DNA of 64,000 nt. Source: Symsagittifera roscoffensis (lineage: Eukaryota; Xenacoelomorpha; Acoela; Convolutidae). Shown piece after piece: positions 13,826 through 27,126 of the stretch. The notes beneath the pieces were generated by a model. It was given only the letters and a program-made list of their open reading frames with translations, had not been told where the DNA came from and did not search any database. The position numbers and the translations under genes were made by a program. The stretch covers positions 22,554,509 to 22,618,508 of the forward strand of contig NC_087064.1 in the NCBI RefSeq assembly GCF_963678635.1, read 5' to 3'. Within the stretch, counting starts at the first letter, position 1, and every line of letters starts with the position of its first letter.

Positions 13826-16800
13826 TTAGAACAAGGACTGAAAAGCCGGTGATACATGCAAAGCATCAGGTTATTCTTGTTTTTACGTGGAAATGATTCG
13901 ATAGTTTGAAAACAATTGAAGTAAACGTCACTCTTTTTTTTGCTTCTTCTTGTTTAAACAATTGTCGTCTGCTGCTCGATTATGCTGTCTAAATAAAAAG
14001 AGGGGAGATCTAACTAATTGATTTGTCGGTTCCAAAATTAAAGCGTTTTCGAGATCTGAAAAAACTTTTAATCAGTTTTGACATGTTTCAGCTTGTTTGT
14101 TTTGTCATTTTTATCTGCTTTGAAATCTTTCAGTTTTTTTCGGTTGTCAATTATCACTGATTCGCAAGTAAATTAGGCAGTGTTTTACTTCTAGTGTTGA
14201 AAAGAACTCAAGAAACCTTGCGATTATTGAAAAACTTGTGAATTATTATCGACAAAACACAACACATTATTCATTTTTCTTCAAAAGGGGATAACCTTGA
14301 AACTTGTGATTTGAACGATTTTTAAAAATTTTCAAAATTTTGACCCGGTGTCGAGTAAAAATCGTTTAAATTTTTGATTTTAGTCTAATTTTGAGAAAGT
14401 AAAGCAAACAAGCAGGTTCATTAGAAAATGGTAAGCTAGAAAACTTTTACCTCCATTTTTGGACTGAAAAAATCAAAGACAATTCCTGCAAAAAATAAAA
14501 AAAACTAGAAAACATTTGTGAATTTTTTTCTTGTGTTTTTTTGACAAAAACCGTTGTCCGATTAGCCTATTTCGTTGTGACCATCGAATATGGCTTTATT
14601 TTAAATTCTCCTTAGATCCTTTCATCACACCACGCAGAAAAACAACTACAATTTTTTTTCACGAGAAATTACGCTATTTTCAAAAAAAAAGCTCGGAAAA
14701 CGGTCGGAACAGCCTGTGCTTCATACACGGCAACGGCTATTCTTGTTTTTATACGGAACTGATTTGATTGATTTAAGTGAAGTAAATTTCATTTTTTATT
14801 GCTTCTTCTGTTTGAACAATTTTCGTCTGCTGCTCGATTATGCTACCGAAATAAAAAAGGGAGATCTAACCCCTTGATTTTTCGGTTCAATGGTTTGAGC
14901 GTTTTTGAGATCTCTAAAAACTTTTCATCATTTTTGACAAATTTCAGCTTCTGTTTAAACTCTGAATTTTATACGCTTTGAAGTCTAGTTTTCTTTCGGC
15001 TGTCAATTGTCACTGATTTGAAAGTAAATTAGGCACTTCTTAGGTCTAGTGTTTAAAAAAAATTCCAGAAATTTTTACATTGTGAAAAACCTGTAAAGTA
15101 TTATCGTCGAAAGACAATTCACTTTTTGAATTTTTTGAAAATGGGGAGAGCTTAGAATTTTTTTCATTTGCGATTCAAACAACCTTAACAAATGTTTAAA
15201 AGTTTGACCCGGTTTCCAATAAAAATGGTTTGAGTTTCAAATTTTTAGTCTACTTTCGAACAAGTAAAGCGAACAAGCGGATTTAAGAGAAAAAATAAGC
15301 TAAAAGACTTTTACCGCCATTTTTGAACTAAAAAAATAAAAGATACAAAACAATTCCTGCAAAAATTATTATCAAACTAGAACATTTTTTGAAATTTTTT
15401 CGCGTATTTTTTCGACAAAAACCGTTCTCCGATTAGCCTACCTATTTCCCTGTGACTGCCGAATATGGTTTTATTTCAGATTCACCAGAGATAATTTCAT
15501 CACACCACGCAGAGAAACAACTACACTATTTTTTTACAAAAATTTACTTTATTTAAAAGAAAAAAATATTACTCTTTTTATTGCTTCGGTTTAAACAATT
15601 GTCGTCTTCTGCTCGATTAGGATGTCTAAAAAAGAAGAAGATCTAACCCTTGGTTTTTCGGTTGCAAGATTCAAGCATTTTGAGATCTTAAGAAGTTTTT
15701 CATCATTTTTGATGTTTCAGCTTTTGTTTTGTTTTTAATCTTATACGCTTTCAAGTCTTTCAGTTTTCTTTCGGTTGTCAATTGTCACTGATTTGAAAGT
15801 AAAATTGCAGTGTTTAGCTCGTGTTAAAGAAATTCAAAAAAAAATTGCACATTGTGGAAAACTTGTAAGCTAATATCGACGAAACACAAAACATTTTTTG
15901 AATTCCTTGAAAATGAAGAGAACCGTTTCTTTTTCGATTCAAACGATATTAACAAATTTTCAAATGTTTGAACCGGTGTCGAGTAAAATGGTTTGAATTT
16001 TATATTTTTAGTCTTTTTTCGAGCGAGTAAAGCAAACAAGCATGTTTATTAGAAAATGATAAGCTAGATAACTTTTACCGCTTTTTTGGACTAAAAAACT
16101 AAAAGATATAAAACAATTCCTGCAGAATCAAAAAAAATTGGAAAAATTTTTTGAATTTTTTTCTAGTATTTTTTCGACAAAAACCGTTCTCCGATTAGCC
16201 TATGTCACGGTGACTGTCGAATATGGTTTTATTTCAAATTCTCCTTGGATCTTTTTGTCACACCACGCAGAAAAATTTCACTATGACTGTCGAATATGGC
16301 TTTATTTCAAGTTCTGCTCAGATCCTTTCATCACACCACGCAGAAAAACAACTACACTATTTTTTTTAAAAAAAAATACACTATTTTGGGAAATTTGTTT
16401 TTTTTTTCAGAATATGGTCTGATCAACCTGTGCGTGGTTTGAATTTTAATTTTTAGTCTATATTCGAGCAAGTAAAGCAAACAAGCGGGTTTAATAGAAA
16501 ATGATTAGCTAAAAGACTTTTACAGCCATTTTGAACTAAAAATTTCAAAGATTTAAAACAATTCCTGCAAAAAATTTTTAAAAAACAAAAACTTTTGTGA
16601 ATATCTTTCTAAGAACTTTTCGAATAAAAAGCGTTCTCCGATTGGCCTATTTCACTGTGACTGAAGAAGTTGGCTTTAGTTCAGATTCTCCTTAGATCTT
16701 TTCATAACACCACGCAGAAAATTAACAACACTAGTTTTTAGAAAAATATCTTTCTTATAATTTTTCGAATAAAAATTGTTCTCCGATTGGCCTATTTCAC

Positions 16801-18094
16801 TGTGACTGACAAATATGGCTTTAGTTCAGATTCTCCTTAGATCCTTTCATCACACCACGCAGAAAAACAACTACACTATTTTTAGAAAAATTACGCTATT
16901 CTGAAAACTTGCCTTTTTTTCCAGAACATGGTCTGGAAAGCCGGTGATACATGCAAAGCAACAGGCTATTCTTGTTTTTATATGGAAATGATTCGATTGT
17001 TTGAAAACAATAGAAGTAAACGTCACTCTTTTTCTTCTTCTTGTTTAAACAATTGTCGTCTGCTGCTCGATTAAGCTGTCTAAATAAAAAGAAGGGAGAT
17101 CTAACTCCTTGATTCGTCGGTTCCGAATTTTAAGCGTTTTTGAGATCTTAAAAAGTTTTTCATCAGTTTTGACATGTTTCAGCTTGTTTGTTTTCTCACT
17201 TTTATATGCTTTGAAGTCTTTCAGTTTTTTTTGGTTGTCAATTGTCACTGATTTGCAAGTAAATTAGGCAGTGTTTAGCTCTAGAGTTGAAAGAAACTCA
17301 AGAAACCTTGCACCAAGTGAAAAACTTGTTAAGTATTATCGACAAAACAGAAGACATTTTTTAATTTTTCTTGAAAAGGGGATAACCTTGAAATTTGCGA
17401 TTCGAACGACTTTAAGAAATTTTCAAAAGTTTGACCAGGTGTCGAGTAAAAATGGTTTAGACTTTTGATTTAAATCTAAATTCGAGCGAGTAAAACAAAC
17501 ACGTTTATTAGAAAATGATAAACTTAAAAACTTTTACCGCCCTTCTTGGACTAAAAAACCAAAGATATAAAACACATCCTGCAAAAAAACTAAAAAAAAC
17601 TGTTGAATTTTTTTTTCCAATTTTTCGACAAAAAAAGCGTTCTCCGATTGGCCTATTTCACTGTGACTGACGAATATGGCTTTAGTTCAGATTCTCCTTA
17701 GATCTTTTCATCACACCACGCAGAAAAACAACTACACTATTTTTAGAAAAATTACGCTTTTCTGAAAAACTTGCTTTTTTTCCAGAACATGGTCTGGAAA
17801 GCCGTAGATACATGCAAAGCAACAGGCTATTCTTGTTTTTATATGGAAATGATTCGGTTGTTTGAAAACGATAGAAGTAAACGCTACTCTTTTTCTTCTT
17901 CTTGTTTAAACAATTGTCGTCTGCTGCTCGATTAAGCTGTCTAAATAAAAAGAAGGGAGATCTAACTCCTTGATTCGTCGGTTCCGAATTTTAAGCGTTT
18001 TTGAGATCTTAAAAGGTTTTTCATCAGTTTTGACATGTTTCAGCTTGTTTGTTTTCTCACTTTTATATGCTTTGAAGTCTTTCAGTTTTTTTCG
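13826..18094. repeat. Higher-order repeat block B, copy 1
   Basis: About 4.3 kb. Its left part repeats 10210-12820 at an offset near 3612. Its right part (16440-18000) carries extra monomers, two of them in tandem at an offset of 861. The whole block reappears at 18095-22600 with offsets of about 3950-3975 (left part) rising to 4484 (right part). Confidence 0.8.
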
Positions 18095-21000
18095 GTTGTC
18101 AATTATCACTGATTCGCAAGTAAATTAGGCAGTGTTTTACTTCTAGTGTTGAAAAGAACTCAAGAAACCTTGCGATTATTGAAAAACTTGTGAATTATTA
18201 TCGACAAAACACAACACATTATTCATTTTTCTTCAAAAGGGGATAACCTTGAAACTTGTGATTTGAACGATTTTTAAAAATTTTCAAAATTTTGACCCGG
18301 TGTCGAGTAAAAATCGTTTAAATTCTTGATTTTAGTCTAATTTTGAGAAAGTAAAGCAAACAAGCAGGTTCATTAGAAAATGGTAAGCTAGAAAACTTTT
18401 ACCTCCATTTTTGGACTGAAAAAATCAAAGACAATTCCTGCAAAAAATAAAAAAAACTAGAAAACATTTGTGAATTTTTTCTTGTGTTTTTTTGACAAAA
18501 ACCGTTGTCCGATTAGCCTATTTCGTTGTGACCATCGAATATGGCTTTATTTTAAATTCTCCTTAGATCCTTTCATCACACCACGCAGAAAAACAACTAC
18601 AATTTTTTTTCACGAGAAATTACGCTATTTTCAAAAAAAAGCTCGGAAAACGGTCGGAACAGCCTGTGCTTCATACACGGCAACGGCTATTCTTGTTTTT
18701 ATACGGAACTGATTTGATTGATTTAAGTGAAGTAAATTTCATTTTTTATTGCTTCTTCTGTTTGAACAATTTTCGTCTGCTGCTCGATTATGCTACCTAA
18801 ATAAAAAAGGGAGATCTAACCCCTTGATTTTTCGGTTCAATGGTTTGAGCGTTTTTGAGATCTTGAACTTTTTGATCTCAAAAACGCTTTTTGAACTTTT
18901 CATCATTTTTGACAAATTTCAGCTTCTGTTTAAACTCTGAATTTTATACGCTTTGAAGTCTAGTTTTCTTTCGGCTGTCAATTGTCACTGATTTGAAAGT
19001 AAATTAGGCACTTCTTAGGTCTAGTGTTTAAAAAAAATTCCAGAAATTTTTACATTGTGAAAAACCTGTAAAGTATTATCGTCGAAAGACAATTCACTTT
19101 TTGAATTTTTTGAAAATGGGGAGAGCTTAGAATTTTTTTCATTTGCGATTCAAACAACCTTAACAAATGTTTAAAAGTTTGACCCGGTTTCCAATAAAAA
19201 TGGTTTGAGTTTCAAATTTTTAGTCTACTTTCGAACAAGTAAAGCGAACAAGCGGATTTAAGAGAAAAAATAAGCTAAAAGACTTTCACCGCCATTTTTG
19301 AACTAAAAAAATAAAAGATACAAAACAATTCCTGCAAAAATTATTATCAAACTAGAACATTTTTTGAAATTTTTTCGCGTATTTTTTCGACAAAAACCGT
19401 TCTCCGATTAGCCTACCTATTTCCCTGTGACTGCCGAATATGGTTTTATTTCAGATTCACCAGAGATAATTTCATCACACCACGCAGAGAAACAACTACA
19501 CTATTTTTTTACAAAAATTTACTTTATTTAAAAGAAAAAAATATTACTCTTTTTATTGCTTCGGTTTAAACAATTGTCGTCTTCTGCTCGATTAGGATGT
19601 CTAAAAAAGAAGAAGATCTAACCCTTGGTTTTTCGGTTGCAAGATTGAAGCATTTTGAGATCTTAAGAAGTTTTTCATCATTTTTGATGTTTCAGCTTTT
19701 GTTTTGTTTTTAATCTTATACGCTTTCAAGTCTTTCAGTTTTCTTTCGGTTGTCAATTGTCACTGATTTGAAAGTAAAATTGCAGTGTTTAGCTCGTGTT
19801 AAAGAAATTCAAAAAAAAATTGCACATTGTGGAAAACTTGTAAGCTAATATCGACGAAACACAAAACATTTTTTGAATTCCTTGAAAATGAAGAGAACCG
19901 TTTCTTTTTCGATTCAAACGATATTAACAAATTTTCAAATGTTTGAACCGGTGTCGAGTAAAATGGTTTGAATTTTATATTTTTAGTCTTTTTTCGAGCG
20001 AGTAAAGCAAACAAGCATGTTTATTAGAAAATGATAAGCTAGATAACTTTTACCGCTTTTTTGGACTAAAAAACTAAAAGATATAAAACAATTCCTGCAG
20101 AATCAAAAAAAATTGGAAAAATTTTTTGAATTTTTTTCTAGTATTTTTTCGACAAAAACCGTTCTCCGATTAGCCTATGTCACGGTGACTGTCGAATATG
20201 GTTTTATTTCAAATTCTCCTTGGATCTTTTTGTCACACCACGCAGAAAAATTTCACTATGACTGTCGAATATGGCTTTATTTCAAGTTCTGCTCAGATCC
20301 TTTCATCACACCACGCAGAAAAACAACTACACTATTTTTTTTTAAAAAAAATACACTATTTTGGGAAATTTGTTTTTTTTTCAGAATATGGTCTGATCAA
20401 CCTGTGCGTCATGCACAGCAAAGGGCTATTCTCGTTTTCATACGGAAAGTATTCGATATTTTGAAAAGAAGTGAAATAAACGTCATTTTTTATCGCTTTT
20501 TCTGTTTAAACAACTGTCGTCTTCTGCTCGATTATGCTGTGAAAAAAAGAGGGAGATCTAACCTCTTGGTTTTTCGTTTTCGAGATTCAAGCGTTTTTGA
20601 GATCATAAAAAAAATTTCATCAAAATTGACATTTCAGCTTTTGTTTTGTTTTTCAATTTTATACGCTTTCAAGTCTTTCACTTTTCTTTCGGTTGACAAT
20701 TGTCACTGATTTGAAAATAATCTAGGCAGTGTTTAGCTCTAGCGTTTAAAAAAAAAATCCAGAAATTTTGTGCACAGTGAAAAACTCGTAAAGTTTTATA
20801 GTCGAAACATAATACACTTTTTGAATTCCTTGAAAATGGTGAGGACTTAGAACCTTTTCCATTTGCGACTCAAACGACTTTCACAAAATTTAAAAGTTTG
20901 ACCCCGTTTCCAGTAAAAATGGTTTGAATTTTACATTTTTAGTCTATATTCGAGCAAGTAAAGCAAACAAGCGGGTTTAATAGAAAATGATTAGCTAAAA

Positions 21001-22600
21001 GACTTTTACAGCCATTTTGAACTAAAAATTTCAAAGATTTAAAACAATTCCTGCAAAAAATTTTTAAAAAACAAAAACTTTTGTGAATATCTTTCTAAGA
21101 ACTTTTCGAATAAAAAGCGTTCTCCGATTGGCCTATTTCACTGTGACTGAAGAAGTTGGCTTTAGTTCAGATTCTCCTTAGATCTTTTCATAACACCACG
21201 CAGAAAATTAACAACACTAGTTTTTAGAAAAATATCTTTCTTATAATTTTTCGAATAAAAATTGTTCTCCGATTGGCCTATTTCACTGTGACTGACAAAT
21301 ATGGCTTTAGTTCAGATTCTCCTTAGATCCTTTCAACACACCACGCAGAAAAACAACTACACTATTTTTAGAAAAATTACGCTATTCTGAAAACTTGCTT
21401 TTTTTCCAGAACATGGTCTGGAAAGCCGGTGATACATGCAAACAACAGGCTATTCTTGTTTTTATATGGAAATGATTCGATTGTTTGAAAACAATAGAAG
21501 TAAACGTCACTCTTTTTCTTCTTCTTGTTTAAACAATTGTCGTCTGCTGCTCGATTAAGCTGTCTAAATAAAAGGAAGGGAGATCTAACTCCTTGATTCG
21601 TCGGTTCCGAATTTTAAGCGTTTTTGAGATCTTAAAAAGTTTTTCATCAGTTTTGACATGTTTCAGCTTGTTTGTTTTCTCACTTTTATATGCTTTGAAG
21701 TCTTTCAGTTTTTTTTGGTTGTCAATTGTCACTGATTTGCAAGTAAATTAGGCAGTGTTTAGCTCTAGAGTTGAAAGAAACTCAAGAAACCTTGCACCAA
21801 GTGAAAAACTTGTTAAGTATTATCGACAAAACAGAAGACATTTTTTAATTTTTCTTGAAAAGGGGATAACCTTGAAATTTGCGATTCGAACGACTTTAAG
21901 AAATTTTCAAAAGTTTGACCAGGTGTCGAGTAAAAATGGTTTAGACTTTTGATTTAAATCTAAATTCGAGCGAGTAAAACAAACAGGTTTATTAGAAAAT
22001 GATAAACTTAAAAACTTTTACCGCCCTTCTTGGACTAAAAAACCAAAGATATAAAACACATCCTGCAAAAAAACTAAAAAAAACTGTTGAATTTTTTTTT
22101 CCAATTTTTCGACAAAAAAAGCGTTCTCCGATTGGCCTATTTCACTGTGACTGACGAATATGGCTTTAGTTCAGATTCTCCTTAGATCTTTTCATCACAC
22201 CACGCAGAAAAACAACTACACTATTTTTAGAAAAATTACGCTTTTCTGAAAAACTTGCTTTTTTTCCAGAACATGGTCTGGAAAGCCGTAGATACATGCA
22301 AAGCAACAGGCTATTCTTGTTTTTATGTGGAAATGATTCGGTTGTTTGAAAACGATAGAAGTAAACGCTACTCTTTTTCTTCTTCTTGTTTAAACAATTG
22401 TCGTCTGCTGCTCGATTAAGCTGTCTAAATAAAAAGAAGGGAGATCTAACTCCTTGATTCGTCGGTTCCAAATTTTAAGCGTTTTTGAGACCTAAAAAAT
22501 TTTTCATCAGTTTTGACATGTTTCAGCTTGTTTGTTTTCTCACTTTTATATGCTTTGAAATCTTTCAGGTTTTTTCGGTTGTCAATTGTCACTGATTTGT
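18095..22600. repeat. Higher-order repeat block B, copy 2
   Basis: Direct repeat of 13826-18094. Segments such as 21529-22080 match 17045-17600 almost base for base at offset 4484. The offset grows by about 0.5 kb across the block, partly because the stretch between about 16430 and 20410-20930 is missing from copy 1 (16430 jumps straight from one monomer into the next). Confidence 0.8.
18848..18888. repeat. Short perfect inverted repeat in a monomer
   Basis: Arms AGCGTTTTTGAGATC (18848-18862) and GATCTCAAAAACGCT (18874-18888) flank an 11-nt loop. Sister monomers near 11290 and 14900 have only the left arm, followed directly by AAAAACTTTTCATC. The right arm is therefore a copy-specific insertion, as expected from a local template switch. 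Confidence 0.9.
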
Positions 22601-22979
22601 AAGTAAATTAGGCAATGATTAGCTCTAGAGTTGAAAGAAACTCAAGCAACCTTGCACCAAGTGAAAAACTTGTTAAGTATTATCGACAAAACAGAATACA
22701 TTTTTCAATTTTTCTTGAAAAGGGGATAACCTTGAAAGTTGCGATTCGAACGACTTTAAGAAACTTTCAAAAATTTGACCAGGTGTCGAGTAAAAATGGT
22801 TTAGATTTTTGATTCTAATCTAATTTCGTCCGAGTAAAACAAACAGGTTTATTAGAAAATGTTAAACTTAAAAACTTTTACCGCCATTTTTGGACTAAAT
22901 AACCAAAGATATAAAACACATCCTACAAAAAACTAAAAAACTGTTGAATATTTTTTCCAATTTTTCGACAAAAAAGCAA

Positions 22980-25900
22980 AAGCGTTCTCCGATTGGTCTA
23001 TTTCACTTTTTTTTACGAGAAATTACACTATTTTGAAAAAAAAAGCTCGGAAAACGGTCGGAACAACCTGTGCTTCATACACGGCAACGGCTATTCTTGT
23101 TTTTATACGGAAATGATTTGATTGATTGAAGTGAAGTAAATTTCATTTTTTATTGCTTCTTCTGTTTGAACAATTTTCGTCTGCTGCTCGATTATGCTGC
23201 CTAAAAAAAAAGGGAGATCTAACCCCTTGGTTTTTCGGTTCCATGGTTTGAGCGTTTTTGAGATCTTAAAAAACTTTTCATCATTTTTGACAATTTTCAG
23301 CTTCTGTTTAAATTCTGAATTTTATACGCTTTGATGTCTAGTTTTCTTTCGGCTGTCAATTGTCACTGATTTAAAAGTAAATTAGGCACTTCTTAGGTCT
23401 AGTGTTTAAAAAAAATTCCAGAAATTTTTACATTGTGAAAAACCTGTAAAGTCTTATTGTCGAAAGACAATTCACTTTTTGAATTCCTTGAAAAATGGGA
23501 GAACTTAGAACTGTTTTTTTCATTTGCGATTCAAACGACCTTAACAAATTTTTAAAAGTTTGACCCGGTTTCCAGTAAAAATGGTATGAATTTTAAATTT
23601 TTAGTCTACTTTCGAGCAAGTAAAGCGAACAAGCGCGTTTAATAGAAAATGAAAAGCTAAAAGACTTTCACCGCCATTTTTTAACTTAAAAAATAAAAGA
23701 TACAAAACAATTCCTGCAAAAATTATTATCAAACTAGAACATTTTTTGACATTTTTTCGGGTATTTTTTCGACAAAAACCGTTCTCCAATTAGCCTACCT
23801 ATTTCACTGTGACTGCCGAATATGGCTTTATTTCAGATTCACCTGAGATATTTTCATCACACCACGCAGAAAAACAAATACACTATTTTTAGAAAAATTA
23901 CGCTATTCTGAAAAACTTGCTTTTTTTCCAGAACATGGTCTGGAAAGCCGGTGCTACATGCAAAGCAACAGGCTATTCTTGTTTTTTTTTATGGAAATGA
24001 TTCGATTGTTTGAAAACGATAGAAGTAAACGTCACTCTTTTTCTTCTTCTTGTTTAAACAATTGTCGTCTGCTGCTCAATTAAGCTGTCTAAATAAAAAG
24101 AAGGGAGATCTTACTCCTTGATTCGTCGGTTCCGAATTTTAAGCGTTTTTGAAATCTTAAAAATTTTTTCATCAGTTTTGACATGTTTCAGCTTGTTTGT
24201 TTTCTCACTTTTATATGCTTTGAAATCTTTCAGTTTTTTTCGGTTGTCAATTGTCACTGATTTGCAAGTAAATTAGGCAGTGAATAGCTCTAGAGTTGAA
24301 AGAAACTCAAGCAACCTTGCACCAAGTGAAAAACTTGTTAAGTATTATCGACAAAACAGAATACATTTTTCAATTTTTCTTGAAAAGGGGATGCCCTTGA
24401 AATTTGCGATTCGAACGACTTTAAGAAACTTTCAAAAATTTGACCAGGTGTCGAGTAAAAATGGTTTAGATTTTGGATTTTAATCTAATTTCGTCCGAGT
24501 AAAACAAACAGGTTTATTAGAAAATGATAAACTTAAAAACTTTTACCGCCATTTTTGGACTAAATAACTAAAGATATAAAACACATCCTGCAAAAAACTA
24601 AAAAACTGTTGAATATTTTTTCCAATTTTTCGACAAAAAAGCGTTCTCCGATTGGTCTATTTCACTTTTTTTTACGAGAAATTACACTATTTTGAAAAAA
24701 AAGCTCGGAAAACGGTCGGAACAACCTGTGCTTCATACACGGCAACGGCTATTCTTGTTTTTATACGGAAATGATTTGATTGATTGAAGTGAAGTAAATT
24801 TCATTTTTTATTGCTTCTTCTGTTTGAACCATTTTCGTCTGCTGCTCGATTATGCTGCCTAAATAAAAAAGGGAGATCTAACCCCTTGGTTTTTCGGTTC
24901 CATGGTTTGAGCGTTTTTGAGATCTTAAAAAACTTTTCATCATTTTTGACAATTTTCAGCTTCTGTTTAAATTCTGAATTTTATACGCTTTGAAGTCTAG
25001 TTTTCTTTCGGCTGTCAATTGTCACTGATTTAAATGTAAATTAGGCACTTCTTAGGTCTAGTGTTTAAAAAAAATTCCAGAAATTTTTACATTGTGAAAA
25101 ACCTGTAAAGTCTTATTGTCGAAAGACAATTCACTTTTTGAATTCCTTGAAAAATGGGAGAACTTAGAACTTTTTTTTTCATTTGCGATTCAAACGACCT
25201 TAACAAATTTTTTAAAGTTTGACCCAGTTTCCAGTAAAAATGGTTTGAATTTTAAATTTTTAGTCTACTTTCGAGCAAGTAAAGCGAACAAGCGCGTTTA
25301 ATAGAAAATGATAAGCTAAAAGACTTTCACCGCCATTTTTTAACTTAAAAAATAAAAGATACAAAACAATTCCTGCAAAAATTATTATCAAACTAGAACA
25401 TTTTTTGACATTTTTTCGCGTATTTTTTCGACAAAAACCGTTCTCCGATTAGCCTACCTATTTCACTGTGACTGCCGAATATGGCTTTATTTCAGATTCA
25501 CCTGAGATATTTTCATCACACCACGCAGAAAAACAAATACACTATTTTTAGAAAAATTACGCTATTCTGAAAAACTTGTTTTTTTCCAGAACATGGTCTG
25601 GAAAGCCGGTGATACATGCAAAGCCACAGGCTATTCTTGTTTTTTATGGAAATGATTCGATTGTTTGAAAACGATAGAAGTAAACGTCACTCTTTTTCTT
25701 CTTCTTGTTTAAACAATTGTCGTCTGCTGCTCAATTAAGCTGTCTAAATAAAAAGAAGGGAGATCTTACTCCTTGATTCGTCGGTTCCGAATTTTAAGCG
25801 TTTTTGAAATCTTAAAAATTTTTACATCAGTTTTGACATGTTTCAGCTTGTTTTTTTTTCTCACTTTTATATGCTTTGAAATCTTTCAGTTTTTTTCGGC

Positions 25901-26300
25901 TGTCAATTGTCACTGATTTGCAAGTAAATTAGGCAGTGTTTAGCTCTAGAGTTGAAAGAAACGCAAGAAACCTTTAACCAAGTGAAAAACTTGTTAAGTA
26001 TTATCGACAAAACACAATACATTTTTTTATTTTTCTTGAAAAAGGATAACCTTGAAATTTGCGATTCGAACGACTTTGAGAAATTTTCAAAAGTTTGACC
26101 AGGTGTCGAAAAAAAAATGGTTTAAATTTTTTATTTGAATCTAATTTCGAGCGAGTAAAACAAACAGGTTTATTAGAAAATGATAAACTCAAAAACTTTT
26201 ACCGCCATTTTTGGACTAAAAAACCAAAGATATAAAACACATCCTGCAAAAAAAACTAAAACACTGTTGAATTATTTTTCCAATTTTTCGACAAAAATGC
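22980..26300. repeat. Two-monomer higher-order repeat, about 1665 bp, two copies
   Basis: 22980-24640 and 24645-26305 are direct copies at an offset of 1665. For example, the GCTTCTTCTGTTTGAAC block lies at about 23155 and 24820. Each copy holds one GTGTCGAG-type and one TTTCCAG-type monomer, so the dimer is the amplified unit in this part of the array. Confidence 0.8.
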
Positions 26301-27126
26301 GTTCTCCGATTGGCCTATTTCACTGTGACTGAAGAATATGGCTTTAGTTCAGATTCTCCTTAGATCCTTTCATAACACCACGCAGAAAAATAACACCAAT
26401 TTTAAGAAAAATTACCTTATTTCGGAAAAAAACTTGTTGTTTTAGACTATGGTCTTAAAACCTGTGCTTCATGCACAGCAACGGGCTATTCTTGTGTTTA
26501 TACGGAAATGTTTCGATTGTTTGAAAAGAAGTGAAGTAAGCGTCACTTTTTTATTGCTTCTTCTGTTTAAAAAATTGTCATCTGCTGCTCGAGTATGCTG
26601 TCAAATTAAAAAGAATGGAGATTTAACCTCTTTGTTTTTCGGTTCCGCGGTTCAAGCGTTTTTGCGATCTGGTTATAATTTCATCATTTTTGACATGTTT
26701 CAGCTTGTTTTGTTTCTCATTTTTATACGCTTGAAAGTCTCAGTTTTCTTTTGGTTGTCAATTGACACTGATTTGAAAGTAAAGTAGGCAGTGTTTAGCT
26801 CTAATGCTTAGTTTAAAAAGTTCATGAAACTTCGTACCTTGTGAAAAACCTATGTAGTATTATCAACAAAATTCCTTGTGAATTCCTTATTAATGGGGAG
26901 AAACTTTTCAGTTGTGATTCGAACGACGATAACCAATTTTTAAAAATTTGTTCGTGTCGAGAAGACCTGGTCTGAAATATAGTCTAATTTTGAATTAGTA
27001 AAGCAAACAAGGCCTCATAAAGACTCCGGGAAAATTAGTTTTGGAAGTTAAATTTTTGAAATTTTATAGCTAATTTATGATATATTACTCGAACCAATCC
27101 GATGATTCATGGTACCTGATTTTGCG
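25233..27126. repeat. 1894-bp near-perfect tandem duplication, copy 1
   Basis: Copy 1 starts at AGTAAAAATGG and ends at GGTACCTGATTTTGCG, where copy 2 begins immediately. I found one difference from copy 2, a 7-T versus 8-T run before CCAGAACATGG. It contains two monomers plus a 250-bp non-monomer tail (about 26880-27126). Confidence 0.95.
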
